A DNA stretch of 64,000 nucleotides. Source: Bacillus pinisoli (GTDB taxonomy: Bacteria > Bacillota > Bacilli > Bacillales > SA4). The translations under genes and the position numbers were made by a program. The stretch spans positions 124,001-188,000 of the forward strand of contig NZ_JAJQKI010000001.1 in NCBI RefSeq assembly GCF_023036475.1, written 5' to 3'. Below, one piece after another: positions 26,149 through 34,197 of the stretch. Under the pieces are notes generated by a model. That model ran no database searches. It was given only the letters and a program-made list of their open reading frames with translations, and had not been told where the DNA came from. How positions within the stretch are numbered: the first letter of the stretch is position 1; every line of letters starts with the position of its first letter.

Positions 26149-26451
26149 TTATCTTCCACGATTAAAATATGGCTTAGGTGGGTCAACTGCTAAGACCTTT
26201 GCTCCGTTAATATTCACCCAAGCATATGAATGGTTTACTTCAAGGCCAGTAGTACTAGTTAACGTGTTGTGCACATCTTCTTGCAATTGAAAAGTTGCAT
26301 CTCCTGTGCTATCTGAGAACTGTAGATAATCACCTAGAAAATTAATATTCACATTAAGATCCCCACTTGAATCATAGGCAGCTGACGACGTTGTACCTCC
26401 AACTGTCAAACCTCCAATTAATAATGCTGCAGCAACTAAAATCTTTTTCAT
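26149..26451 (-). CDS. 100-aa secreted protein of unknown function
   Basis: An N-terminal signal peptide (MKKILVAAALLIGGLTVGGT, then TSSAA with a likely cut after SSA or SAA) is followed by about 75 residues rich in Asp, Ser and Asn. These include NVNINFLGDYLQFSDSTGDA and a C-terminal VDPPKPYFNRGR. No cysteine is present in the mature part. It lies 16 bp behind the HD-GYP gene with no terminator between, so it should share the c-di-GMP riboswitch. That suggests an exported matrix or surface-related role, which is inference. Not recognised as a named family. Confidence 0.75.
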   Translation of the reverse strand: MKKILVAAALLIGGLTVGGTTSSAAYDSSGDLNVNINFLGDYLQFSDSTGDATFQLQEDVHNTLTSTTGLEVNHSYAWVNINGAKVLAVDPPKPYFNRGR

Positions 26452-26467
26452 TTTCTCTCTCTCCTTT

Positions 26468-27385
26468 TTATATTTCTTTTTCTAATGATAAGAAAATATC
26501 AACGACATCAGGGTGATACAAAGTCTCTCTACAATTCTTAATTTCTGTTAGTGCTTCTTCTTTAGACATCCCTTTTCGATAGACTCGATCAGTCGTCATG
26601 GCGTCATAGGAGTCCACCACCGCTACTATAGAAGATCCCATAAGAATGTCTTCTTTTTTTAATGCATACGGATAACCTGAACCGTTGTAGCGTTCATGAT
26701 GTTGCTCAACAATGGCAGCTGCCTCCATAAGGATGGGAAAATTCGTTTCTTCCATCATAATTCTTCCATAAGTAGGATGAGCTTTCATGATGGTCCATTC
26801 TTGTTCCGTTAACTTACCAGGTTTATTTAACACATGATCAGGTACTTTCACTTTTCCTAAGTCATGTAAGTAAGAACCAATATTAAGTTGATGCATTTCT
26901 TTAGAGCTTAGGTTCATATTTTCCCCGATTAACATGGAAAGATTTAAAATACGGCTACAATGGTCAGAAGTATAACCATCTTTTTGCTCCACTTCATCAG
27001 CAATATTTTTAAATTTATGTAGAATATTACTATAGTGATGGAATACTGGTTGAGATGTCACATAGAGGAATTCTGTATCTACTGTCGCGTAAAATAAGCA
27101 ATCTTTTTGAATGGGAGCTGCTTTTACATAATCACCCTTCTTCACTACCATCTTGGTGTTATTCAAAGTAACTAATAGCTCACCCTCAATCACATAAATA
27201 AATTCAAGGGCGTTCCAACCATCGTCAGGTCCCATTCCCCATCTAGCATCCTTTTTTAGCTTATGGCTAATAACTTCAGTTCCATCAAAGGATGCCATTA
27301 GGTCAACTGTCATGTAGGGTTCACTGACCGATTCAATTACCTCTCCAGCTTTACTAAAAGTCAACCCAAAATCCTTAAAGATCAT
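26468..27385 (-). CDS. Cupin/HD-GYP protein, probable c-di-GMP phosphodiesterase
   Basis: A 305-aa cytoplasmic protein. The N-terminal half (about 20-112) has a cupin-like beta pattern (WNALEFIYVIEGELLVTLNN, KKGDYVKAA). The C-terminal half is an HD-GYP domain with HD at 174-175 (SYLHDLGKVKVPDHVLNKPG), KAHPTYG at 201-207, the defining HHERYNGSGYP at 229-239, and DSYDAMTTDRVYRKGMS. All metal-binding positions look intact. HD-GYP enzymes degrade c-di-GMP. The start at 27385 has CGGAGG upstream. The mRNA leader is a c-di-GMP-I riboswitch with a terminator, so the second messenger should control its own hydrolase. The cupin presumably senses a signal. Confidence 0.88.
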   Translation of the reverse strand: MIFKDFGLTFSKAGEVIESVSEPYMTVDLMASFDGTEVISHKLKKDARWGMGPDDGWNALEFIYVIEGELLVTLNNTKMVVKKGDYVKAAPIQKDCLFYATVDTEFLYVTSQPVFHHYSNILHKFKNIADEVEQKDGYTSDHCSRILNLSMLIGENMNLSSKEMHQLNIGSYLHDLGKVKVPDHVLNKPGKLTEQEWTIMKAHPTYGRIMMEETNFPILMEAAAIVEQHHERYNGSGYPYALKKEDILMGSSIVAVVDSYDAMTTDRVYRKGMSKEEALTEIKNCRETLYHPDVVDIFLSLEKEI

Positions 27386-27402
27386 GTGGAGACGCCTCCG
27401 GT

Positions 27403-27441
27403 TAAAAAATAAAAACCCCTCTATATCATAATAAAGGGGCT
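27403..27441 (-). terminator. Riboswitch-controlled intrinsic terminator
   Basis: On the minus strand AGCCCCTTTAT pairs with ATAGAGGGGT (one mismatch), followed by TTTTATTTTTT, ending just before the ribosome binding site of the HD-GYP gene. It is the likely expression platform of the c-di-GMP riboswitch. Confidence 0.8.
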
Positions 27442-27461
27442 TTAATACTAGATTAATGCTC

Positions 27462-27548
27462 GCTTGTAACTGGCTGGCTAGTTTTTCAAAAAAATGTAGC
27501 CCCTATAGCTTTGCGTCCTATCATTTCTGATAGTTTGCCCTTTACGAA
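27462..27548 (-). promoter_or_regulatory. Cyclic di-GMP-I (GEMM) riboswitch
   Basis: On the minus strand the conserved pieces occur in order: GGGCAAAC (27540-27533), a hairpin CTATCA-GAAA-TGATAG with the typical GAAA tetraloop, GGACGCAAAGC (27518-27508), and a second helix GGCTA ... TAGCC. The spacing fits the GEMM-I class, which binds c-di-GMP. A -10-like TATAAT at 27579-27574 lies about 30 bp upstream. The following terminator implies control of transcription, but the direction (on or off) cannot be told by eye. Confidence 0.88.
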
Positions 27549-27709
27549 ATATATTCAATTATAGGTCTTTGTAATTATAAATTAGTATAAATATACTATA
27601 AAAATAATAGAGTTAAAAGTAAAGTTGTTTTTATCGACATATATAACAAATTAGTGACAAAATCCTTCATTTTTCTCTACTTAGAACTCTATTATTGTTT
27701 TGTTTGGTA

Positions 27710-28432
27710 TTATGACGGGTTCGTTGACCATAATCCTGCCGATTTTACAAACACACGGCGATTTAGCTTTAATTGAGACACAATTAACTCTGCTAAATCT
27801 TCTGGCTGCATGAATTTCTCGGTATTATTTTCATTAATTAAATTTGTATCAAAAGCTAAATCAGTGGCTACTGTACTTGGTGTTAAAGCAGTTACACGAA
27901 TATTATGCTTCCTTACTTCTAACATTAATGATTCTGTTAAACCGAGAACAGCAAATTTGGATGCACTGTATGCGCTTGTCACAGGTGCTCCTTTCTGCCC
28001 TGCTGAAGAAGAAATATTAATAATGTCACCTGACTTTTGTTCAATCATACCTGGAAGAACAGCTCTTGTGACATTATAAACACCCATTACATTTACGCGA
28101 ATAATGTTCTCCCATTCTTCTGGTGTTAGATCCAAGAAGCCGCCGAATTTTGCAGTACCAGCATTGTTAACTAGTATATCAATTGAACCAAGGTCACCTT
28201 TAATATGTTCGACTGCACTATGTACGGATTCAAGATCACTTACATCACATACTGCGGCAGATGCGTCCACGCCAAATTCGGAAAGTTCCTCTACTACCTT
28301 TTCAAGATTACTCATTGTTAGTCCTACTAGACCTACATTTACTCCCTCTTTTGCAAGTGCAATCGCTGTTGCGCGACCAATTCCTCTACCTGCACCTGTA
28401 ATAAGTGCTGTTTTTCCTTTTAAGTTTTCCAA
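27710..28432 (-). CDS. FabG-like SDR (3-ketoacyl reductase family)
   Basis: A 240-aa classical [11 protein letters not shown] (12-19), NNAG (89-92), catalytic S142, Y155 and K159 (YSASK), with a shortened C-terminus. The start is TTG at 28432, with AAGGGGG about 9 nt upstream. B. subtilis has similar proteins (FabL/YgaA-like and YkvO-like), but the exact substrate cannot be assigned, and no lipid gene adjoins it. It sits between the c-di-GMP riboswitch region and a GH13-like gene. Confidence 0.85.
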   Translation of the reverse strand: MENLKGKTALITGAGRGIGRATAIALAKEGVNVGLVGLTMSNLEKVVEELSEFGVDASAAVCDVSDLESVHSAVEHIKGDLGSIDILVNNAGTAKFGGFLDLTPEEWENIIRVNVMGVYNVTRAVLPGMIEQKSGDIINISSSAGQKGAPVTSAYSASKFAVLGLTESLMLEVRKHNIRVTALTPSTVATDLAFDTNLINENNTEKFMQPEDLAELIVSQLKLNRRVFVKSAGLWSTNPS

Positions 28433-28514
28433 TGTTTTTAGCCCCCTTCTAAATTCACCTTACTAATATACCCTTCTCTGTTACTCTAAATCGTGAAAAT
28501 TACATACCTTAACG

Positions 28515-29990
28515 TTAACCTTTGGATCGTTTAGATTTTCTTCTCACGAACCATATAAATAGACCAAACGCTGTCCAAACCCCTACCATGCCTAAAATAA
28601 ACGGCCAGTTAATACCTGTTCGTTCAGATAGCATATATATATTCGCCGTTTCACGGTCCATCGTCACCATGAATTTTCCATTAGTTGACCTAACAACTTC
28701 ATCGTTTAGTAAGGCACGTAACTCTAGATCCTCACCAATTGCTGCTACTGGTATTTCAGCGGTCAACGTTTCGTTCGCATTATTGATTGCTACAATTGTG
28801 GACTCACCCTTATAACTTCGTTTGAAGATTGCCATACCTTTTTCATTTTCAAAAAGTAGTTCAAAATCACCATTACGCAGTGAGGAGTGATGCTTTCTTA
28901 TTTCTGATAGCTTTGCAATATAATCAATAATCACTTTATCCGAACGAAATGCCATCATTCTGTGATTATCCGGTACTTCTCCGCCATCTAATGCAATTTC
29001 AGTTCCATAATAGACCATAGGTATTCCTGGTGCTCCGTATAAATAGGTTAAGGCTAGTTTCAGCCTTGTTTCAGGATTTTGCTTCTTCTCCACAATCTCC
29101 CTTGTAAATCGTACAGTTTGATCATGATCAATAAAATTCCCTACTAGTAAAGGTTCTTCTACCTCGGTCTTTACATCCATCCAATTCTCATACAATCCTG
29201 TTAAAGGCTGGTCTCCTTCACGAAACACAACGGTTGCCTCTTCATAGAATAGGTTGTTCTGAAAAGAGTCAAAGGCATTTTCAGCATGTCCTTGATCACC
29301 GATTAACAGTAAATTTTCTTTTGCTCGCTTTACTTCCGTGACAAAGGTTTTCCAAAATACTTCCGGTGCCAAATCAGCATTAACGAATCGATAGCCGTCA
29401 ATATCTGTCTCTTCTATCCACCATTTTGCCATATCTATAAGATATTGTTGTACCTCAGGGTTTGTATGAACAAGTTGTGGTAAATCAGTGACGAAAAGAT
29501 CTCCTTCACCATTGGTGGTGTACCAACCTGCTTTTTCAGAGTCTTCTAACCAAGGATGAGTAGAGATAATATGAGTGATTGGTAGATCCACAATGATACG
29601 TATCTCTTTCTCGTGAGCCGCTTGTACTAATAATTTAAATTCCTCTAACGTACCAAAATGCTCGTCTACTTCATAATAGTCTTGTGGCCAGTAGCCATGA
29701 TAGCCATTCGCTCCATTATCCACAACCGATGATAGAGAAATGGTAGTAAACCCTAACTCTTTTATGTAATCAAGCTGTTCCATAATCCCTTTAAAGTCAC
29801 CACCATGATAAGCCAAAGGGTCTTGGATTGTAACATCAATATCGTTACTTAAATCCCCATTATAAAAGCGATCGATTGTAATGGAGTAAATGATTTCATC
29901 TTGCCAATTTCGTTCTTCTTTTTCAACAGCCCCTACATGGCTACAAAAAAGAAAGAACGGAATAAGCAACATTAGTACCTTCTTGCTCAA
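28515..29990 (-). CDS. Membrane-anchored GH13 (alpha-amylase fold) protein, probably inactive
   Basis: A 491-aa extracytoplasmic protein with signal peptide (about 1-21), a GH13 barrel (about 30-370), a C-terminal beta domain, one transmembrane helix (about 462-483) and a basic tail. The fold is clear (YSITIDRFYNGDLSNDIDV, GYHGYWPQDYYEVDEHFGTL, IPMVYYGTEIALDGGEVPD). The catalytic residues are not. The nucleophile position in DIDGYRFVNAD is V203 instead of Asp. The acid/base position is D232 (IGDQGH) instead of Glu. The third-Asp region reads FIDHDQTVRF rather than FxxNHD. It therefore probably binds glycans rather than cutting them. Confidence 0.82.
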   Translation of the reverse strand: MSKKVLMLLIPFFLFCSHVGAVEKEERNWQDEIIYSITIDRFYNGDLSNDIDVTIQDPLAYHGGDFKGIMEQLDYIKELGFTTISLSSVVDNGANGYHGYWPQDYYEVDEHFGTLEEFKLLVQAAHEKEIRIIVDLPITHIISTHPWLEDSEKAGWYTTNGEGDLFVTDLPQLVHTNPEVQQYLIDMAKWWIEETDIDGYRFVNADLAPEVFWKTFVTEVKRAKENLLLIGDQGHAENAFDSFQNNLFYEEATVVFREGDQPLTGLYENWMDVKTEVEEPLLVGNFIDHDQTVRFTREIVEKKQNPETRLKLALTYLYGAPGIPMVYYGTEIALDGGEVPDNHRMMAFRSDKVIIDYIAKLSEIRKHHSSLRNGDFELLFENEKGMAIFKRSYKGESTIVAINNANETLTAEIPVAAIGEDLELRALLNDEVVRSTNGKFMVTMDRETANIYMLSERTGINWPFILGMVGVWTAFGLFIWFVRRKSKRSKG

Positions 29991-30125
29991 AGTCCGTTCC
30001 TCCTAGTGTTAGATCTTTTATTTACTAGATTAGTCATACCTCTAGTTAATTAAACCTCTTACATTATACATAGTTTTTTAGGAATGACAAAGTATAATGC
30101 CCACTAAGGCTTATATGAAAAAAAA

Positions 30126-30153
30126 ATAATACACCACCGATGTGATGTATTAT
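30126..30153 (-). terminator. Terminator of asnO
   Basis: Twelve-bp stem ATAATACACCAC / GTGATGTATTAT (one G-U pair on the transcript), followed by a run of T on the minus strand. Confidence 0.85.
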
Positions 30154-30167
30154 TTTTGCTATATTCA

Positions 30168-32015
30168 TTACTCTTTCACATTTATTCCATACTTATTGAA
30201 CCAAACATGAATCTGAGCAAGATGAGCTAATAGCTGCGGTCCTGTCATAAGCTGACCAAACCAAGGTACAGTAAAGGCATCTCCTTCTGTCTCCACGATT
30301 TCTTTTAACTTCTTTTCATCAAAGAAATGATATAGAGCGGAAGACTTATCTTGTAAAATACTCTCTAACCAACCTTTCACTGCTTTTGTGTAGTTCGGAT
30401 TATGCGTCTTTGGATAAGGACTCTTCTTCCGATATAGTACATCATGAGGTAGAATTCCCTCTAACGCTTTTCTGAGGATTCCTTTTTCACGGCCTTCATA
30501 GTTTTTCATTTCCCACGGGATGTTCCACACATATTCGACTAAACGATGATCTGCAAAAGGAACACGAACCTCTAAACTTGCCCCCATACTCATTCGATCT
30601 TTACGGTCTAGTAGAGTTGTCATAAACCAAAGCATATTTAGATAGAATAGTTGCCTACGTTTAGCTTGTTCTGGTGTTTCACCATCTAATACTGGAGTTT
30701 CTCTCACGGTTTCATCATAACGGTCTTGAACATATTGCTTTAGGTTTAACTTTTGTCTCCAGTGAGATTGAAGAAGTCCTTCTCTAAGGTCTGTTGATCT
30801 CATCCACGGGAAGGCACTAGACTTTAAGTCTTCTTCTCTTCGAAACCAAGGATATCCACCAAATATCTCATCCGCACATTCACCAGATAGTCCAACCACG
30901 AAGTCTTGTTTAATCTCCTTACAGAACCAGAGTAAAGAAGAATCCACATCCGCCATTCCTGGCAAATCACGTACTAGTACAGCATCTGTTAAATGCTCGA
31001 CAAGCTGATCAGTTTTAATAACCGAACGATGGTGGACTGTGTTAAACGTATCAGACATAAGCTGAATCCAAGGCTGATCAGAATTAGGTTGGAATTCATT
31101 CGCCTTAAAGTATTTATCATTATCTTCATAATCTATTGAATAGGTGTGAAGCGGACCCTTCCCTTCTTTTTCAAAAGCATTAGAAGCAATGGCTGTGATA
31201 GCACTAGAGTCGACTCCACCTGATAAGAAGGTACATACAGGAACATCGGAAACTAGCTGTCTTGTTACCGCATCAGTAAATAGCTCTCTCACTTTGGCTG
31301 CCGTTTCTTCAACATCATCAGTATGTGGTTTACTCTCCACGTTCCAATAACGCCAAATCTTTAAACCATTTTTTGAGTAAGTGAGCGCATGAGCTGGTCG
31401 TAATTCCTTCACACCATTAAAGACCCCGTGCCCAGGTGAACGTGATGGCCCTAATCCAAACACCTCAGATAAACCGTCTAATCCGATCTCAGCTTTTACC
31501 GATGGATGAGCAAGAAGTGCTTTTAGTTCTGAGCCGAAAACAAGTTGACCATTTTGCTCATGAAAAAATAATGGTTTTACTCCTAAGCGGTCTCTCCCAA
31601 TAAACAGCTTTTCCTTTGTCTCATCCCATACAGCAAATGCAAAAATTCCGTTTAAGTATTCGACACATTGCTCGCCCCACTCAATAAATGAAGTTAATAA
31701 AACTTCTGTATCTGAATGAGATTGAAACGTATACCCTTTAGATAAGAGTTCTTTTCGAATATCTTCTGTATTGTAGAGCTCCCCATTATAGCAAATTGTA
31801 TAAGAAAGCTCTTTTTTCTTTCTAGTCATAGGTTGTTTACCACCTGTTGGATCAACAACCACTAAACGCTTATGTCCAAAGGCAACGTGTCGTCTCACCC
31901 ATACATTCGTGTCATCAGGTCCACGAAGCTGTAACGACTCTGCCATTTTTGTAATGGTGTTTACTTCATTTTCTAATGATTGTTTATAGGAAACCCATCC
32001 TGTAATTCCGCACAT
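30168..32015 (-). CDS. asnO: Glutamine-hydrolysing asparagine synthetase (AsnO type)
   Basis: A 615-aa enzyme making asparagine from aspartate, glutamine and ATP. The N-terminal glutaminase domain begins MCGITGWVS with nucleophile C2 and includes RGPDD and YNGELYN. The synthetase domain has the pyrophosphatase loop FLSGGVDSSAITAIAS at about 262-277. The length matches B. subtilis AsnO (YisO), which is used during sporulation and lies near yisL, as here. The 376-bp leader upstream contains no T-box that I could find, which argues against tRNA-Asn control. The start is ATG at 32015. Confidence 0.93.
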   Translation of the reverse strand: MCGITGWVSYKQSLENEVNTITKMAESLQLRGPDDTNVWVRRHVAFGHKRLVVVDPTGGKQPMTRKKKELSYTICYNGELYNTEDIRKELLSKGYTFQSHSDTEVLLTSFIEWGEQCVEYLNGIFAFAVWDETKEKLFIGRDRLGVKPLFFHEQNGQLVFGSELKALLAHPSVKAEIGLDGLSEVFGLGPSRSPGHGVFNGVKELRPAHALTYSKNGLKIWRYWNVESKPHTDDVEETAAKVRELFTDAVTRQLVSDVPVCTFLSGGVDSSAITAIASNAFEKEGKGPLHTYSIDYEDNDKYFKANEFQPNSDQPWIQLMSDTFNTVHHRSVIKTDQLVEHLTDAVLVRDLPGMADVDSSLLWFCKEIKQDFVVGLSGECADEIFGGYPWFRREEDLKSSAFPWMRSTDLREGLLQSHWRQKLNLKQYVQDRYDETVRETPVLDGETPEQAKRRQLFYLNMLWFMTTLLDRKDRMSMGASLEVRVPFADHRLVEYVWNIPWEMKNYEGREKGILRKALEGILPHDVLYRKKSPYPKTHNPNYTKAVKGWLESILQDKSSALYHFFDEKKLKEIVETEGDAFTVPWFGQLMTGPQLLAHLAQIHVWFNKYGINVKE

Positions 32016-32392
32016 GATGTCATCATCCTTTCTCTCTTTCTAGAACCCAAAGCACAAGTTCCCCTTACCATTTCCTCTGGGGACTGGGTGTTAGAATACG
32101 TGATCCATCGATTGAAAATGAGCTTTTACTCTTCATTAAGAAACACCCGATGGCAAACACTCCTTCCATTCTATGCAGGACTTTTCAAAACGATTCTCTA
32201 AGTAGCGTGGTAGCTGGGGTTCTCAACATAAGTAGAAAATGCTTACATGATGATGAGAATAGGAATTCTTCTAGTTAAGCTTGATACGCCTCACCATAAT
32301 TATTTTTTTTAATAAAATAAAATAACGGATTATAATTTGGTCTATTTCTGTCAAGAAAGAAAGATAGGACTGATTGAATGACGGAGGAAGCC
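32016..32392. other. Long divergent intergenic region asnO / DUF2777-like gene
   Basis: It holds the promoters of both genes. A TATAAT at about 32330 probably belongs to the plus-strand gene. The asnO side is unusually long (over 250 bp) and contains small inverted repeats (for example GGGGA/TCCCC near 32060-32085) but no T-box sequence (GGTGGNACC) and no recognised riboswitch. Confidence 0.5.
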
Positions 32393-32944
32393 ATGAAACT
32401 ACAACAACGACTAGAGCAACTACCTTTCCAGGAGAGAGCCTACATGATTGGGTCCGTTGAAGCGATACATGACCAATGGGTATTCTTTGATGAACAAGAT
32501 GAACCTTCCGCTTTAACAGATATTTTAAATGAGCCCTTTGAAATAAAAGGAAAACATGGATGGGAAACTTTTCATACATTTGAAAATGGAATTGCCATTG
32601 GGCCTTATAGTTACCCCATCAAAAATGGCGATTCTTTTAAAATAAAAAAACCTCTAACCTATGTATATCAGGAATGGTTAAATGAACTCACTGATGAATC
32701 GTTTACGAGGTTTATACACTTAATTAATGCTATGAACTTTTCAGTGTATGATTGTATCTATTGTCATAACTTCTTATTTTATCAAGTCACAAAGAAGCAA
32801 CGAGATGGTGTCAATTTCATTACTTTTGATAACGGAGAACAGCTATGCTCTGTTCACCATCACTATCAACGAGGGATTCCTCACAGTGATCGCTTCGAAC
32901 TTACCTTAAATAATGGAAAACGGCATATTTTGACTAGTTTATAA
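32393..32944 (+). CDS. DUF2777-like protein
   Basis: A 183-aa soluble protein. The ATG at 32393 (MKLQQRLEQLPFQERAYMIG) has CGGAGG upstream, preferred over the ATG 15 bp earlier. It contains EAIHDQWVFFDEQDEPSALT and FSVYDCIYCHNFLFY, where the CIYCHN segment could bind metal together with other Cys/His (CSVHHHY). The pattern fits my memory of the Bacillus DUF2777 family found next to asnO; I am not certain. Function unknown. A strong terminator ends the gene, and repeat array 2 starts 40 bp later. Confidence 0.65.
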   Translation: MKLQQRLEQLPFQERAYMIGSVEAIHDQWVFFDEQDEPSALTDILNEPFEIKGKHGWETFHTFENGIAIGPYSYPIKNGDSFKIKKPLTYVYQEWLNELTDESFTRFIHLINAMNFSVYDCIYCHNFLFYQVTKKQRDGVNFITFDNGEQLCSVHHHYQRGIPHSDRFELTLNNGKRHILTSL

Positions 32945-32972
32945 CAGGACCTGTTTGGGTCCTGTTTTTTTG
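32943..32972 (+). terminator. Terminator of the DUF2777-like gene
   Basis: Perfect 8-bp stem ACAGGACC / GGTCCTGT with loop TGTTTG, then TTTTTTGTTTTTT. Confidence 0.9.
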
Positions 32973-33002
32973 TTTTTTGGGGTGAGGATTGGCTTGGCGG
33001 AA

Positions 33003-33770
33003 GTTGCAAGTAATTTGTTGAAGTCGCAAGTAAATGCGGTAAACACGCAAGTATATTGGATGAAGTCGCATGTATTTTCTCGACTCGCAAGTATATCGGG
33101 TGAAGTCGCAAGTAATTCTGGAAACTCGCAAGAATTTTGGATGAAGTCGCAAGTTTTTTCTGTACGCGCAAGAAAATGAAGAAAAGTCGCAACTAAATAT
33201 GAGAACTCGCAAGAATATTGGGTGAAGTCGCAAGTTTTTTCTGTACGCGCAAGAAAATGAAAGAAAGTCGCAAGTAAAATGGAGATCCCGCAAGAATATT
33301 GGGTGAAGTCGCAAGTTTTTTCTGTACGCGCAAGTAAATGAAGAAAAGTCGCAAGTAAATATGGAGATCGCGCAAGAAAATGAAAGAAAGTCGCAAGTAA
33401 AATGGAGATCCCGCAAGAATATCGGGTGAAGTCGCAAGTTTTTTCTGTACGCGCAAGAAAATGAAAGAAAGTCGCAAGTAAATATGGAGATTCCGCAAGA
33501 ATATCGGGTGAAGTCGCAAGTATTTTCTGTAAGCGCAAGAAAATGAAAGAAAGTCGCAAGTAAAATGGAGATCCCGCAAGAATATTGGGTGAAGTCGCAA
33601 GTTTTTTCTGTACGCGCAAGAAAATGAACGAAAGTCGCAAGTAAATATGGAGATCCCGCAAGAATATTGGGTGAAGTCGCAAGTTTTTTCTGTACGCGCA
33701 AGAAAATGCTATAATCTCGCAAAATAACCCAATTAACTTGCAAGAAAACAAGCTAAACCTGCAAGTATGT
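33003..33770. repeat. 19-21-bp periodic repeat array 2 (TCGCAAGTA core), 38 units
   Basis: GCAAG or a close variant begins at 33006, 33026, 33047, 33068, 33087, 33108, 33128 and on to 33761: 38 units over about 755 bp, mean step 20.4 bp. The core is usually TCGCAAGTA/TCGCAAGAA. From about 33128 on, four units form a higher-order repeat of 81-82 bp (steps 21, 19, 21, 20-21), seen about seven times with one internal duplication near 33330-33393. All three minus-strand frames are open, which is explained by the absence of stop triplets in the unit rather than by coding. It lies between convergent genes, after a terminator. Confidence 0.95.
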
Positions 33771-33840
33771 GAAGAAATTAGCTACTACTCCCACTAACTG
33801 AGCATCCAGCTGAAGAGAATAATACCTCGGTGATGCCTCT

Positions 33841-33959
33841 ATCAACGAATAGTTGTCACTTTTCAACGAAATATTCATCTTATCTAACACTTCTCAGGAT
33901 TTATCTAACACTTTTTCAATCATATCAACGAAACCACCCAATTTATCCGCAAAATGAAA
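33841..33959. repeat. 21-bp periodic repeat array 3 (ATCAACGAA / ATCTAACAC cores)
   Basis: TCAACG at 33842 and 33863, TCTAAC at 33883 and 33904, TCAACG at 33925 and TCCGCA at 33946: steps of 21, 20, 21, 21 and 21 bp. The spacers are not conserved. Two kinds of core alternate in one array. It ends exactly at the left end of MITE copy D. Read on the plus strand it gives a heptad-like peptide without a convincing start. Confidence 0.85.
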
Positions 33960-34152
33960 GGCTCTTCCCCCATAGTTTGTTGCTTTCTTCAAAATCCCAA
34001 AAGTCGGATTTTTACGGATGTACAGTGGTCTGTACTTTAAATAGAGAGAATTGCTCTTTTCTAACAATGATCACTTCGCTTTTATAGTATTAGAAGGGAG
34101 GCTCATTAGAAATGATTCGTTAAAAAAAGTAACAAAGTCTTTGAAGAGAGCC
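33960..34152. repeat. MITE-like element copy D
   Basis: A 193-bp element. The left end is GGCTCTTCCCCCATAGTTTG then TTGCTTT; the right end is AAGTAACAAAGTCTTTGAAG then AGAGCC. The interior shares the AATCCCAAAAGTCGGATTTT hairpin and the TTTAAATAGAGAGAATTGCT / CTTTTCTAACAAT segment with copy E at 60239. The flanking 8-mers (AAATGAAA and ATAAAATA) do not match, so the target duplication has decayed. Confidence 0.75.
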
Positions 34153-34157
34153 ATAAA

Positions 34158-34190
34158 ATAAAAGCCCCACTCTCCTAAGAAAGTGAGGCT
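34158..34190 (-). terminator. Terminator of yisL
   Basis: Stem AGCCCCACT / AGTGAGGCT (one G-U pair on the transcript) followed by TTTTATTTTA on the minus strand. Confidence 0.75.
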
Positions 34191-34197
34191 TCCATCC

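Noticed and set aside
32016-32392. T-box leader for asnO
   Set aside because: No T-box consensus (GGTGGNACC) and no plausible specifier stem followed by a terminator was found.
32934-33751. Overlapping minus-strand reading frames of 269, 270 and 135 codons
   Set aside because: All three frames are open because the repeat unit of array 2 contains no stop triplet; the peptides are pure repeats and there is no ribosome binding site.
33003-33959. CRISPR array
   Set aside because: The constant part is only 8-9 bp and the spacers about 12 bp; there is no palindromic 24-40 bp repeat, no leader and no cas gene in the window.
33830-34087. Plus-strand frame of 85 codons with heptad-like pattern
   Set aside because: Its first half is array 3 and its second half is MITE copy D, so it is non-coding repeat sequence.
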